DNA from: Acanthaster planci
Taxonomy: Eukaryota; Echinodermata; Asteroidea; Valvatida; Acanthasteridae
Reading direction: 5' to 3'
NCBI RefSeq assembly: GCF_001949145.1
Contig: NW_019091397.1
Coordinates: 1,397,477-1,461,476, forward strand
DNA length: 64,000 bases
The notes below the pieces were generated by a model. That model was not told the DNA's origin. It searched no databases and saw nothing but the letters and a program-made list of their open reading frames with translations. The stretch's first letter is position 1. Each line of letters opens with the position of its first letter. Both the position numbers and the translations under genes were made by a program. Of the stretch, positions 46,438 through 58,910 are shown piece after piece.

Positions 46438-49400
46438 ATGACGACGTACTGCAGCCTGTTCCTTGGTAGACTTTGCGTGAATTTTTCAAAGAGTAAGTAT
46501 CCTCGTCACTTTGATTTTCAGAACTGTTCTGTTGGGAGATAATAATCGCCTTAGGAACAAAGCATAGAAACGCGAGGAGCACAAATCACTCCGTAAATAT
46601 GTTGAACAGTCAGGACTGAGTGGCTACACATGGACATATGAATGACATATGGACAAGATGGAGGAATCCATGATGACCCGAGGCACACTGGCAGTCATGA
46701 ATGAATCATGCATGTTCAGGCATACAAGGGCGTTGGACACGATCATTCGATCTTTGTGCGATCGATTGATCATAGTACATGATTTGTCGATAATTCCGCC
46801 ATCAGCCAATTGCCTTTTTTTTTTTTAATTCACGGTTTTTATAGATTGTTTTGACATGTTTGAAAAGGGAAGTACATGTACATGTACTAAAATTGAAGAT
46901 GAGAATGCAGAACGCCACTACATGTACATGTAGACATCCTTTGCATCTATGAGAATGAGACTTGTGTGAAAAATTCTAAGTATTTTCTTAGTAAACGACT
47001 CGGTTTTTCCCTTCTAAATTGAAGTTTTCTGGACATGTTTTTGCTTTCTGACAGTTAATAGGTCACTGTAGGCAGGAAGGGAAGAATTAATGTACATGTA
47101 CTGGTGTTTGTGTATGGAACTCTTCCCCTAATAATCATGTATCTGTTTTTAAGTTATAACAAGATACTTTGAGAGTGGGCACAAAACTGCCCACTGTGCC
47201 GCACAATCTTGGCAAATCAAACGGGTGAAAATTTTGATTATTTGCGTGCTGCATGGATAAAATCATAATTGACCAGTAGCAAATAGATTTCATCAGCACA
47301 AACCACAGTGACACTGTGACCCTTAATTAAAGAACAGCTGATTAAGAAATATAAGCCTTCTTTGCTGCGGGTGGCAACTATAGGGATATGGCAACCACAC
47401 CGTCATGCATGTTACTACATGTACATGTAGTTTTGAGCATGTGCGTGTGCAGTGTTCTGAGCATGCCTGCATAATTCTGAGTATGGGCAATACGTGTGTA
47501 CCTTGAAAAATGACCGCTTCGTCTGCTGCCACCAGCATCTCAAAGTCTCCCATTTGAAGCTCCTTCCCCTTCTTGGTCACATGACCTGCATGTACATGTA
47601 TATGGACCAGTACTTTGTAAAATAAAGAATTGTACATGAACCAGCAATATCTGAATTCCAAATGAAAACGGATTCCCCTTGTCTATATTGCAATTTGCAG
47701 GGCTCTCAGTTTCTGGCAGTGGTAAACTGCAGGCCTGTCCTATCACCTCCAATGCCATCCACATGTGCGCTCAGCCCTCACGGACATTGCTGCCAACATC
47801 ACAGGTCAATGTCACACCTAGAAGGGACATCAGCTGGTACAACACTTGTAAGTAACAATGTAGAGAGGTGTACAAACAGCCAGATTATTCAGTGCATTGA
47901 GCTGAGTCAGGCAAACAGTTATTGAAACTGAAATGAATAGGAAATTAAAGACCAAAGTTCTCCAACTGTTTTAAAAGTGTTGAAAATAAACTCTTATTGT
48001 GTTTAGTGTTTAATAATTCTTACATGTATATTCATTACCAAATCATGTCTGTATTGTGCCTGTATTTTTTGAAATTATGCCAAAACTTTTGAACGTTGTC
48101 TTTGAGTTTTATGAAAAATTTCCACAATCTGACCACTGGTGGCGCTGTTGAGAAACGAAAAAACGGGAAAACATTGAAACTGGTATCCGTGGAAGACTGG
48201 TTGCACTACAAACGTACATATACATTAAAATGGATCTCCATGTGCGTGCACCGCGTGTCAGGGATCGATGTGTGCAGGTTGTACTGTGCCTCATTATCTC
48301 TTTTCGGTTGAGAGTTTGTGTTCCTGTCTTCATGACTTACAATAATGCCCAAAAAGTGCGTCTTGGTGGACGTACTAGAAATTCTGCCAAAGAACCGGGA
48401 TTGAAATTCTTGGAGTTCCTGAAGAATGAGAGCATTCTTCAAGTTTGTACCGTCATCGGCAGCTTTGCGTGCTATGGATGCACTTAGCGCGCACTGCGGT
48501 ATTTCAGCTCCACGGTAATACATCACAGAAATCAATATTCATTAGATGCTGATGAGTCGTGACACGTCCATTTTTACAACTGCAGACTGGACTGGAATAG
48601 GTATAAAAGTTGTGTTTTATTAACACAAAAATGTCTGTTGCAAGGGAGATATTGATAGGTGCCAGTTTTATCAGACTTGGTTCTTCTGAATAGGATTCAA
48701 GATGAGAAAAATCAACATTAAAGTTGAATATCCCATACAATCTAAAAAACTATAATCATTCAGTTTTTGTATTAAATATAAAATGAAGGATCCTGAATAT
48801 TTGGGAAAAAAGAAAATGCAAGTTGTCAAATATGATTTGCATGAAACTCTGAGTTAGAGTCTCATCAGTCCTTTTTCTTGTTTATCTCACATTTTACCTG
48901 TTTGTCCAAGCAATCATATACCCACCCATTTAATGTGCTTGAATATTGGTACATGTACAATGTACATGTACCAAAGCCTGACTCCTGGCTTACTGCACCT
49001 GTACAACTTTCTTCAATGTTTATATTATTGGTAGAAACCTTGCCTACTTAGTACAGACGCATTTGCCTATAGTCACAAATTGCTGTTACAGATTTTGCAC
49101 CAGGTGTGCTAGCAGGAAATGAACAAAATTTACAGAACAGATTTACTTTTTTAATATTTGATGCCTGCAGTAACGGCAGACCAGCTGTGGAAAGGCATGC
49201 TGGCAACCACTGGCAAGGCTCAGACCAAGGCCCGAGGAAAGCGACCTGCCAAGAGAATCAGGAAAGATCTCAACAGGGGCCAGGTTATAGGAGAAGGTAA
49301 GGTTGCACTAGAAATCCGCTAAAACTAGGTTGGATTCAAGCGTGTGCTCCTGAAGAATCAATCTTGCTGTTCTTCAGCGTAATCTCATATAAAGTTGATT

Positions 49401-52400
49401 CTCATCGCTTGTAGATCCAGAGCGGTATTTGTTGTTTTAAAAGACAAAGTGTGCACCTGTCACTGCTACGTACTTTTGTCTTATGCCCATCCATAGGGGC
49501 TTTTTTGTGTGTGCAGATGTATACACGTACACGATGTTTGCTACCATGCACCATGTCATTTCTGTATTTCAATGAGCTCAGTGTGTTCAGGACGAGACAT
49601 CTGAGTCTTGCCGGCTTGAACATTTTCAGTGCGTGGACGTTGACGTCTGGCCACATCGATGGGCAAATCTCGTGCACATACATGTATTGGTTATCCCATG
49701 AGCTACGATCGCCCCACTTCATTTTGTGCGTTCACCGTTGGAACCCCAAACGGACTCATTCCGTACATTGCCTATAGGCCATGCAAGCTATATTTTGATA
49801 GCTTGCCAAATCAAGTTGGACTTACAAGTCCAGAAATCATTCTTGGGACATGTACATGTGCTCGTGTTACAACAGCATACACACATACATGTACATTTAT
49901 ACCACAATTGAATTTCATTGCAGTAGCATCCTTGGCTAGAGTTAATATGTGTACACGTACATACATGTAACGCATGTACATGTACATGTACATCTTTATA
50001 GTGTTTAGGAACTGGTAAATAATGTATGTGAGGTAAGTACATTGTACCTCTTAGGACATATACATGTGTAGCCAACTGGTCAGGGTTTGTAGCTTCTAAT
50101 CACAGAGTTGGGGTCAAAATCCTAGCAGGTGGTCACACGTTGTCCCTACGTGCCTGTGTCCGTTCAGGAGTCTATGGGTACATGTGGCAGCATCAGGCTA
50201 GTATACTCTCCTGGGAGCGGAGACAGTTTGAGGAATGATCTGATATTGAGAGCCCAATGAGCAGGGATAATGATAATAGATTGGTGCCATAGACTGACAC
50301 GCTATTACATGCAGATAGTGTGCATCTTGTAAGTGCTGTGATATTGTTATATTTTGGAATTGGGGAAAAAGTGTTCTCTGTCTTCTTCTTCAACGACTAC
50401 CCTGACTACAGGAAAAGCCAGCGTAGCTTGGCCAGGCCTGAACGCCCCCGTTCTGAAAGACAGGACCGTCCAGACCATGCACACCAAGGAGCCAGATCCT
50501 GAGAGAGAGGAGCGACTCCTGCAGATCCGAACCCAGTGGGACAAGAAGAAGCGACGCTCGGTACCCCCAGAGCAGAGAGGATGGACCTCCAAGAGCTGGG
50601 GTGGGCGGCGGCTTGGCCCTCCTGACCCGATACCAGGAGGTAAGAGGCCTTTCAGGGGGGGTTGTGTTTTTCCCCAAATTGAAGTGCATCTGATATCTGG
50701 GCAATTCCAGAAATTGGGGGTCCAAAAGTATGACATTTTTGTGTCCCTGTTACATCTGACCTTTGTTATTTGGCATGGAAATGTCATTGGAATTGATTTC
50801 AAACTATTACTTTTTGTTTGGCAGGTAATTTGCATTAATTCATCACTCTTAGAAATTGGAAAATGTGTTCTGAACTTACAATATCTTGTCAGATATGAAA
50901 GGGACACAAAAACAATGGGCCCCTAATTTCTGGACTTACCTATGAGCCTCAGTTCTGCTGTGCGTCCTAATGTTGTGCCCCGCTGACATCCAAGGGTGAA
51001 ATTATTTCTTCACTTGAAGACGTTTCAGTAATATAAATGTGTATATTTTTCCAGACTAAATTTTGGGACGTACAAGATTCTTTTCATGAATCAAAGTGGC
51101 CGTTGCCATTAACCCCTTGACGACGTGAACTTTTTCTGAAAGCTGACTCCGAGAATTCCAGCCTCGCTTTGCCACGAAGGCCACCTGCTAAACCGCAAAT
51201 TCTCGGTTTCTGGCCCTGCATGTTCTGCATGCTTTGAACTACACAGTGAAAAGGCTGATTGTTCGGTGGCATGCGGCTCTACTCACCCTTCCACATTCCC
51301 TTGCCTCTTTTCAAAGTGGGGACTATTGTGAAGCTGGTGGTTATGATGCAAATTCGGCCTTTTCATTTCTTGGCAACACACAAAGGCCAATCACCATATA
51401 TACAAGAACCAGGGTCTGCCTTCTTTCACCGTGTTAGCTCGAGCGTGGGCAGAGAATAATAGCTGAAAAACAGGCTGAGGATCTCAATTTCTACGGCGGC
51501 TCTTACCGTCTTCCGTCGCGAAGGGGTTAAGACTCCAACAGTTGAATATTTAGGATTTTTGATCCTTGAGTAGTGAACCAATTTCAGTCACCATTGTGCC
51601 ATTCTACAAAACATATACGTGTACAGGTAGTTAGATTAATTCTCCTGTAAAGTAACTTTACGTAAATCAAGCAGAAGAGTTTGAACTCTCACATGCATAT
51701 TGTACATTTCAAAAGATTAATTGTGGTCATGTCAGAGTAAACATGTTTACACACATGTACATGCAGCTTTTAAGGAATAAAGTGGCAAACAATGTTAAGC
51801 CTTCAAACTGCTGGACTGTAGGCAGTGTTTACGTAGCTTTAAGTTGCTGTTGTGTGTTGAAACCAACTGCTACCCAGGCTGTTCTCGCACTTTCTCTACA
51901 GAGACATTTGAGGGCTTTGACTCCAGTGTGATTACAGTCAGGAGGGTGTTCAACATGACTGGTGCCCAGGGCAGGAAACGTAGCATGTCCGCTCTGGTTG
52001 TGGTTGGAAACAAGAATGGTGCTATAGGTGAGAACATCACACAAAGACCTGAACACCACAGGAAAATCCAGAGGATTGCATCAGAAGGATCGTGCCTATT
52101 ATTCACTGCCTGACCAGACAGACCCAAACAAAATAAATGTAATGTTCCCCCCCCACAAGCACTGAAAAATGCAAGGCTTTTTTAATGTTTGATCCTGTGC
52201 ATTTTTGCACAGAATGAGACACCAATGAGAAATTGGTGAAGACTCTCAAAGTAAAAATGATAGAAGTGATTAACTTCGCAGCATTCAGTCAGAGCGCCCC
52301 TCTTACAGCTTACAAGGGGCCTGTTTGGTGCTTTACCAACCTGTATAGAGAGATGCTGAGGGTATTTTTACATTGCGATTGGTTTTTACCCTCAAGCCCA

Positions 52401-55400
52401 CCCGAACTAGAGGTTACTGCTTTAAGCGCATACATGTAACTTGTCATCGAAGTAGCATTTGTTCATAAGATTACAGAGCTGTAATCCGTCTTGAGCAGAA
52501 GCACTTTCTCATCGGTTGAACAGAGCCATGTTGGTCAGGAGTGTTCATTTTGCTCGTATCGACACAACCATAACATGTGCATTCCATAATCATTCGTTAA
52601 CCAACCAAGTGCACTTACTGACCAAGGGAGCCTACCTGATACGAAAATTGCACCCTCTCGGTCCAGCTCAGGGTTCATACCCATTAGTCACAAGTCATGC
52701 AGTCTTTGCTCAGGTAACAAGCCAACCGTATCCTAGGCTATTTCTTGTCGTTGGGTTTTCTTGGTACCTCTGACCCTAAGTTGTGACTTGATAATACATG
52801 AGAAATGGGTTTGCGGGTACACCATGGAATCAATCTCTTTGGGCAAAGGACGGCCAGAGCTCACTGGCCGAAACGTTAACACTCACTGGTTCTTATAAGA
52901 ACCACACCTCACCCAAAGAGATTGATTCCATGGTGAACCTGCAAACTCATTTCTCATGTCTCTTCCGCCATGCAAAGCTTCAAATCTTATTTATTGATAA
53001 TACATGTACGTGTGTGAAATTGCTTATGATGTGAAGCTGCCTCAGCTTACTAGCTTAGCCCTGTTACATGTATATTATGGGCTGCTTTGCTGGAGTGAAA
53101 ACACTGACTTGTCTTGAGATATATAGGTCATACGTCAAGGTTGTGATAATTAGAAAAAATAATGATTCCTGAACATCAAGTTCCATTTGGTTCACCATGT
53201 TTTAAATCCAGGTTTGCCATTTTGAAAAGGAAGGATGGTGATGCATTAGGGAAAGGTCAGCGGTCTGTCATTTTGGTTGGAAAAATTTAAAAGAGCTCAA
53301 AATAGAACAAATTTCATCCTTTTTTCACTTTTTGAGATGTTCACTGAGTCCTAATCTCCTTTTCATATCAGTCCTGATGCCGAAAGACAATTGAAGAAAC
53401 TTACAAAAAAATTGTAAGATACTGAAAGACTTGTGTTGTTGGTATCAACATTTCCCTATGAAGGTTAAGGTTTTAGAACATCAAGTGCCATTGAAAAATG
53501 AGGAACGGGAGGTGTCATATCCCCCCCCACCCACCCTCAGTAGACTAAGACTGTCCTTTTTGAAATATTGATATGGAAAAATGATGCTCTTACACTTCGC
53601 CAACTGTTCAGGCTATGCACATGGTAAAGCTCCCGATGTGATGTCTGCCCTGAGGAAAGCCAAGAACAAGGCTGCCAACTATCTCCACTACATTGAGCGT
53701 TATGACAACCACACAGGTAAAAAGGGAACCTAGAAGGGACCACTCTAAACTGTAGGCTTTAACTACTGACAGTAGGCTATTATCTGATTTTGATATTCGA
53801 GAAAAACAAGATATGGCCACCAACTTTGGATATACAGCCAAATGCCTCAATCACCGATTTACAAGAGTCATTTGAACAATATTTGTAAAATACCTCTTCC
53901 TTCAGTGCTATTTCTTATACACTCAGGGTGTGCCCAGTGAGCAATATTGGCCACCACTACATAGACTTTTCTGACTGTGTGTAGTGCGTCCACAAAATAC
54001 ACAGAGAATGAGCACATTTAGATGTCATCCAGAGGCAGGTGCCGACAGCCAGATTATGGGTAAACGACACACTGAAAAATTCATCAAAGCGAGTTTGAAC
54101 CCTGCTCAGTTATCCTTGTTTTTTTCCAACCCATTGACAGTTCCTGTAAACACGCCCAGAGTTGCTGACTCGAGTCATGTGACTTGGACTGGAGTCAGAC
54201 TCAAGTCGCTATTTTTGTGACTTGTGACTTGACTTGTAAATACCAGCTTGACTTGTGACTGGACCTAATAACTTGTGACTTGACTTGTGACTGGACCTAA
54301 TGACTTGTGACTTGACTTGTGACTGGACCTAATGACTTGTGACTTGACTTGTGACTGGACCTAATGACTTGTGGCTTGACTTGGACTTGCAAAAAAAGGA
54401 CTTGCTGCCACCTCTGAACATGCCATTTCTGTACATTTATTTGCAAGTAGAAGTACATGCAGGTTATTTTTGCTCTAATCAGGGCTCTTGCAACTCAGCG
54501 GAATACACATTCATGTTCCTCTCTCTGTCAAAAACATCTGAAATAATTTTCACACGCTGACCGGGAACTAAAGTTTTCACTTTTAGTTTTCAGCCCCACA
54601 CCAAAATTCCATCCATATATTAGGGAGTGAAGTAGTTCACATCAAGCAAGATGAAATTTGTGCCGAAGCGATGGCTTTATTCTAATATTTTACGGTAAAG
54701 CTTTTCATTCTGAGATCCAGGCTCTTTTATCATTGTTAATTTGAAATTCCAGTGTACCATGACATTGAGTCCAAGTTTCAAGTGACGAGAGTCAGGATCA
54801 GGAAGCAGAATAAAGGTACATGCAGACTTTGACAAAGTGAATAATTATGCAGATAGCACAGAAATGATCTCATTTCATGCTTGTGAGCTGGAACCTGTGT
54901 GTATATAGAGTGCTTTCTTGCGGCTTCACTATTTCAACTTGGGGGTAATGCCCTCCATCCCACTTTTGACAGGTCCTGTATTGGCTGATGCTTGATGGTC
55001 TCAGAAATGTACCCCCTCTTTGAAAATTGTGTTGTCGCCATTGACAGTGGCGCACCCTCAGTCTGGTGACTAGTGAGAAAGCTGTAATAAGTTTCCTTGA
55101 TCATGCATTTATATTTTATCGAGTAATCACACTCTGTCTTGAGCTGTTCGACTTTATGAAGCAATGTAGTGAAACAAACTTTGAATACTGTGATATGAGA
55201 CATGTTTTTTAATCTCAATGAGGATGTATATTTTGCTTTGGGTCCTGTGTATTTTTCAGGGATGAAAAAAGCCATGACTTATATTACAATTAGCAGTAAT
55301 TAATACCAGCTTTTATTTTTGGAAGGGGCAGAGAGGGCACTGTGCATTCTTGTTGCTGTGCCACTGATGACACACTGTTTATTTCTTCTTGTAGGCTACG

Positions 55401-57297
55401 GGCTTCGTTGTCATCGAATCCTAAAAGAGATCTGTAGGCTAGCTGGCATCAGAGACTTGTATGCCAGAGTGTATGGCTCTACAAACCCAATCAATCTTAC
55501 TGTAGCCTTCGTCAATGGGCTGGCAAGCCAGGTAATGATTGCTGATATCCACACTGTAATGCAAAAGAAACACCCTCAATCTGAAAGGTCAGCATGTGTG
55601 GACCCAAGATGGCAAAATGAGCCTTTGGAATGTCTTTTTGAGGAAACTTAATTTTCTTTGTTTATCTTTCAAGCACATGATCATAAACTTGAGTAGTACA
55701 TGAGTGGGAGTGATTCTACAGTGCATGATTCTGCACATTTTATGGTCAGTGTTAGTTTACAAAGACAGAGAATAGTTTATCAAAAAATCAATCAGTTTTG
55801 CAGAAGGCTTATTGTGCTTTGGCATCTAAAACAAAAGAATAATCTCAAAATTGTACACTACACAAATTGGTAATTATCAGAAATTAAAGAGCCCCTGCAT
55901 ACCCAGAAATACACAAATATCAGAAACTCAGAATTTTGAGTTTTGCCGTTTTGCCATTGGAAGGGCATGTGAATCCCTTGCAGGTAGCTTAGAATATATT
56001 ACATTCATTTTCTATGCAATATTCCCAACCTTATAATTATTCTTCATTCATTAACAAAACTTTTTTTAATTGAAAGTGGAAATAATAGATTGTAATATTG
56101 CCTTTCATTTCCACTTTCAGTTTTAAAAAGCCTCTTTGGAAAATAGCCCATTATCCACGAGTCTACATGTTTGTCATGATAAAAGCTAACACTGCTAGTA
56201 GGCAATGTGAGTTTTGTAATGAAATTAGTATTGAGTAGATTGCAGCATTTTCTCACAGAGAAATAGAATATAAATATTGCGATATTGTGCCTACTTTCAA
56301 CAAGACATGTATTAGTTGTTCGCAGTACCCACTGCTACATCTGATTTGAACTAGCCAGCCGACACTGGCAAGCTCGGTGGTCAAGTGGTTAAGAAGTCTG
56401 CAATAGTGAGCAGGAGGTCGTTGGTTCGAGTCCCACTCGAGTACGCTTGTGGGGTTTTTTTTCACAAGCCTTCAGGGGCGTACACTGAGCATACAGTGTT
56501 AAAATACACGTCGGGAAGGGCAAAAATCCAAATTAAGACATGTATTAATTATCAACAAAGTGGGACTGGTTGACTGAATTGATAGAGAACCCAATATGGC
56601 ATTCCATAGGACACAGATTGAAACTGTTCCAGACAATTTGATCAGTCCCTGTCCCGGGCATAAAATTGAAAACCTTGCCTTTGAGTTGCAAATATGGCAT
56701 GGGGGGGGCTATTTTTCCTTATTGAAAAAAGGACAAATGATATTCCCCTTTGAAAAATGGAAAAATAAGCAACAGAAAAAAAAAAGAGGAAAGGAAAAAA
56801 GCAAGAAAAATGGAGAAAGGAGGAAAATCACCAAATTATTCGAATATCTTGGAATTCGACCCCCTTCAACCATTCATGGTTTCTCAACATGCTGCTGATG
56901 AGTGGTTTGCCGCCTCCCAGAGAAAACCCTGCCTCCCCCATCCCCAAGGGGGGATGCCCTTGCACCAGCTTAACGTACTGCAGCTAGCTGGATGGGTTTC
57001 TCTCCATGTCGCCACTGCCCATGATTCAGTATCGGCAATTTAACTTGGTGTCTGTTTTAATTCTTGTTTGTGCAGGAAACCCATCAGCAGATTGCCGACA
57101 GGAAGGGCCTGCACGTGGTGGAGTTCCGCAAAGAGTGCGGCGCCCTCCCCATTATTGTTGCCTCACCGCAGAGCGCAGCGCCCCGCGATGATGTGGAAGA
57201 GGAACCTTGGGACAAAGAGCTCCCTCTAGAGTGGAAGGAGGAACGACCCAGGAGACGTGTCAGCAACTTCGTCCGAGAGGGCACCATTTTCTTCTGA
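46438..57297 (+). CDS. MRPS5: Mitochondrial ribosomal protein S5 (uS5m)
   Basis: A structural protein of the mitoribosomal small subunit, near the mRNA entry and decoding region. Exons: 46438-46492, 47701-47847, 49171-49296, 50412-50639, 51902-52027, 53612-53716, 54753-54815, 55395-55531, 57076-57297; 1209 nt, 402 aa (human 430). The first seven introns are phase 1, the last phase 0. Residues 1-18 ([18 protein letters not shown]) fit a mitochondrial targeting peptide. LTADQLWKG (68-76), [12 protein letters not shown] and WPGLNAP are metazoan MRPS5 extension motifs. The S5 N-domain covers about 194-262 ([31 protein letters not shown]). The S5 C-domain covers about 284-360 ([22 protein letters not shown]). 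Exon 1 was identified by its start, targeting character, GTAAGT donor and phase. Introns hold several mobile elements. Confidence 0.95.
46860..50060. repeat. Zone enriched in the palindrome ACATGTACATGT
   Basis: At least eight clusters of overlapping ACATGT/GTACAT words occur here, for example near 46872, 46920, 47092, 47416, 47590, 48952, 49850 and 49975. They lie in MRPS5 introns 1 to 3. The word is self-complementary, so it counts on both strands. It is probably simple sequence spread by slippage. Confidence 0.5.
51113..51526. mobile_element. Non-autonomous piggyBac-like MITE flanked by TTAA
   Basis: The left end is CCCCTTGACGACG after TTAA (51109-51112). The right end is CGTCGCGAAGGGG before TTAA (51527-51530). 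The ends are imperfect inverted repeats beginning CCCCTT, and the flanking TTAA on both sides matches piggyBac target-site duplication. About 414 bp with no transposase. It lies in MRPS5 intron 4. Confidence 0.65.
52797..52958. repeat. Long inverted repeat (47-bp arms) in MRPS5 intron 5
   Basis: The left arm 52797-52843 (CATGAGAAATGGGTTTGC...) and right arm 52912-52958 pair at about 44 of 47 positions. The inner arm end is CAATCTCTTTGGG against CCCAAAGAGATTG. The 68-base loop contains GGCCAGAGCTCACTGGCC and the palindrome GGTTCTTATAAGAACC. This is a foldback MITE or long-hairpin element that would form a stable RNA stem in the intron. Confidence 0.75.
54159..54416 (+). repeat. GACTTG-rich repeat, copy 2, with 32-bp tandem units
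   Basis: Opens GAGTTGCTGACTCGAG and closes GGACTTGCTGCCACCTCTG, like 42393-42916. Inside, a 32-bp unit containing GTGACTGGACCTAATG repeats nearly four times (about 54245-54370) with almost no divergence, indicating recent local expansion. It lies in MRPS5 intron 6. Confidence 0.7.
56368..56550 (+). mobile_element. tRNA-derived SINE, family 2, copy 1
   Basis: A tRNA-like head with GGTGGTCAAGTGGTTAAG (A-box region) and GGTTCGAGTCC (B-box, about 56423-56433). It is followed by a tail with CAGTGTTAAAATACACGTCG and AAGGGCAAAAAT, ending near ACATGTATTA. The A-box resembles Leu/Ser-type tRNAs. The tail matches 58622-58785, defining a family. It lies in MRPS5 intron 8. Confidence 0.6.
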
Positions 57298-57760
57298 GGA
57301 TACCCTTGCATACAAACTTTATAGAATGCATTGTTAAACCTTTGATCTCGATTGTCAATGAAGTTTCCCCCTAAAAATGGTGGAGGTGTGGAAGGGATTG
57401 TCGGGGGAAAGAAAGAAATGAAAAAACCCTCTCTGATCAATTTGGTGAAATAGAAAGGTAGGAATGTTTCGATATTCAACCTCTTTCCTACTAAAACATT
57501 TTGATCAGGAGACAGTGATGTATTTAATAGCGTAATAAGGAAAAGATTGCTGCATCAATTTTAAATCATGGATTTTTGCCCTTACGCTGATGCATATTCA
57601 TAACACTGGTCGCTCAGTGTTGTCCATGGGTTCAAGAAACAATTCACAAACTTGTAAGAGCAAAAACCCCTGATTGAAATGTTGCAGTAGTTTGTATTAC
57701 TACACTTCATTAATATTCATCAACAAATTGGAACGCGTCATGGGCCGATTCCGCCGCACA

Positions 57761-57803
57761 TCCGGGAAGTGGAAATGAAATGAACCCGGTTGACGTCATC
57801 CTG
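57761..57803 (+). promoter_or_regulatory. Candidate promoter: ETS-like and CRE sites plus splice donor
   Basis: TCCGGGAAGTG (57761-57771, ETS-like) is followed by the full CRE palindrome TGACGTCA (57791-57798), then CTGGTGAGT, a strong donor match, at 57801. An in-frame ATG lies between (57780). The layout resembles a TATA-less promoter with a short first exon. No downstream exon joins to it with confidence. Confidence 0.3.
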
Positions 57804-58621
57804 GTGAGTATCCACCCTGCTGCAGTGTGGTAGGTTTTTTGGTACATGTAGCACCAAAAATTCCCTCTAGAACCTGTCGCGTCGACTCGTAAAGCCTGGC
57901 AAATGGTTGACTACAAGTGATGCACTGTTTTCCCCCGACATTTTTCTTATAACTGGTCCTCTCTCAAATGCTGCTAAAAACGGTTTATGGCAACCAACGA
58001 CACGACCAACCTTGTTAGGCTAGTCGTAAAATAGTTGATTAGACTAGTCCAACCATCGTCAACTAGCGTGCGTTCAACCAGATTGAGTCGAACTATGGTT
58101 AACTATGGTCTTTGATCAAACTTGCCAGGCATGGCACACAGAAGTCTGCATGCAGGGGTAAGTGAGGGTGTAAGTGAGGGCGATGTCTATGGTTATTATA
58201 GTTTGACTAAAACTGCCCAAACGATGGATGGTTTGGATGATCTAGTCAATCATTTGGGACCAGGTCCAGGGGTATGGTCGCACTGCTGGTTATCAGTAAC
58301 CGATTTCATTTGTCATTACAGAGGGAATCGTTCACATGAAAATAATTGTACGAGATTTCATTAACCATGTAGCCTACGCTGCGAGAATCACAGCTAACTG
58401 CGAGATGTGAGCACCAGTGACTTATTAAAAATTGCCCGACTAGGGTTGTCCGAGTGTAACTGAATTAAGCATGCACATTGTCAATAAACAATTGACTACT
58501 GGTCAGGCTATAGTTCGCGCTTGAACTTGGCCTCAACTCTACGAGTACGTTACTAGATTTCCATCATTCTATGAGTTGAATATTTCTAAGGTGTAGTAAA
58601 ACGAATACAGCATTCACATTG

Positions 58622-58785
58622 GGAGGTAGTCAAGCTGACCTACACCTTGGGACCAGGAGTTCTTGGGTTCGAGTCCAACCCCAGTAATGTTGTATTTTTT
58701 TCCCAAGCTCTTGGACAAACATTCAGCTCGCAGTGTTATGAATATGCGACGATGTAAGGGCAAAAAAACCACTACATGTATTTAA
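58622..58785 (+). mobile_element. tRNA-derived SINE, family 2, copy 2
   Basis: The B-box GGGTTCGAGTCC is at about 58665-58676. The tail GCAGTGTTATGAATATGCGA, then GTAAGGGCAAAAAAACC and TACATGTATT parallels the copy at 56368-56550. The A-box side is diverged. Confidence 0.55.
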
Positions 58786-58910
58786 AAACTAATCACCCCA
58801 TCGCAAAGTACATTTCTGAATTCTGTCTTTTGATATGTGGTTAAACATCATTGTATATGGCATGAACACTTTGCCTCACAGGAGTGAAGCCCAAACAGGC
58901 ATCAACTGTC

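Noticed and set aside
46202-46582. 126-codon minus-strand frame extending COX16 upstream
   Set aside because: The upstream part lacks family similarity, overlaps MRPS5 exon 1 in antisense, and would give COX16 an abnormally long N-terminus. The ATG at 46321 fits the family.
50354-50926. 190-codon frame around MRPS5 exon 4
   Set aside because: Only 50412-50639 matches MRPS5 and has splice sites. The rest is intron read-through.
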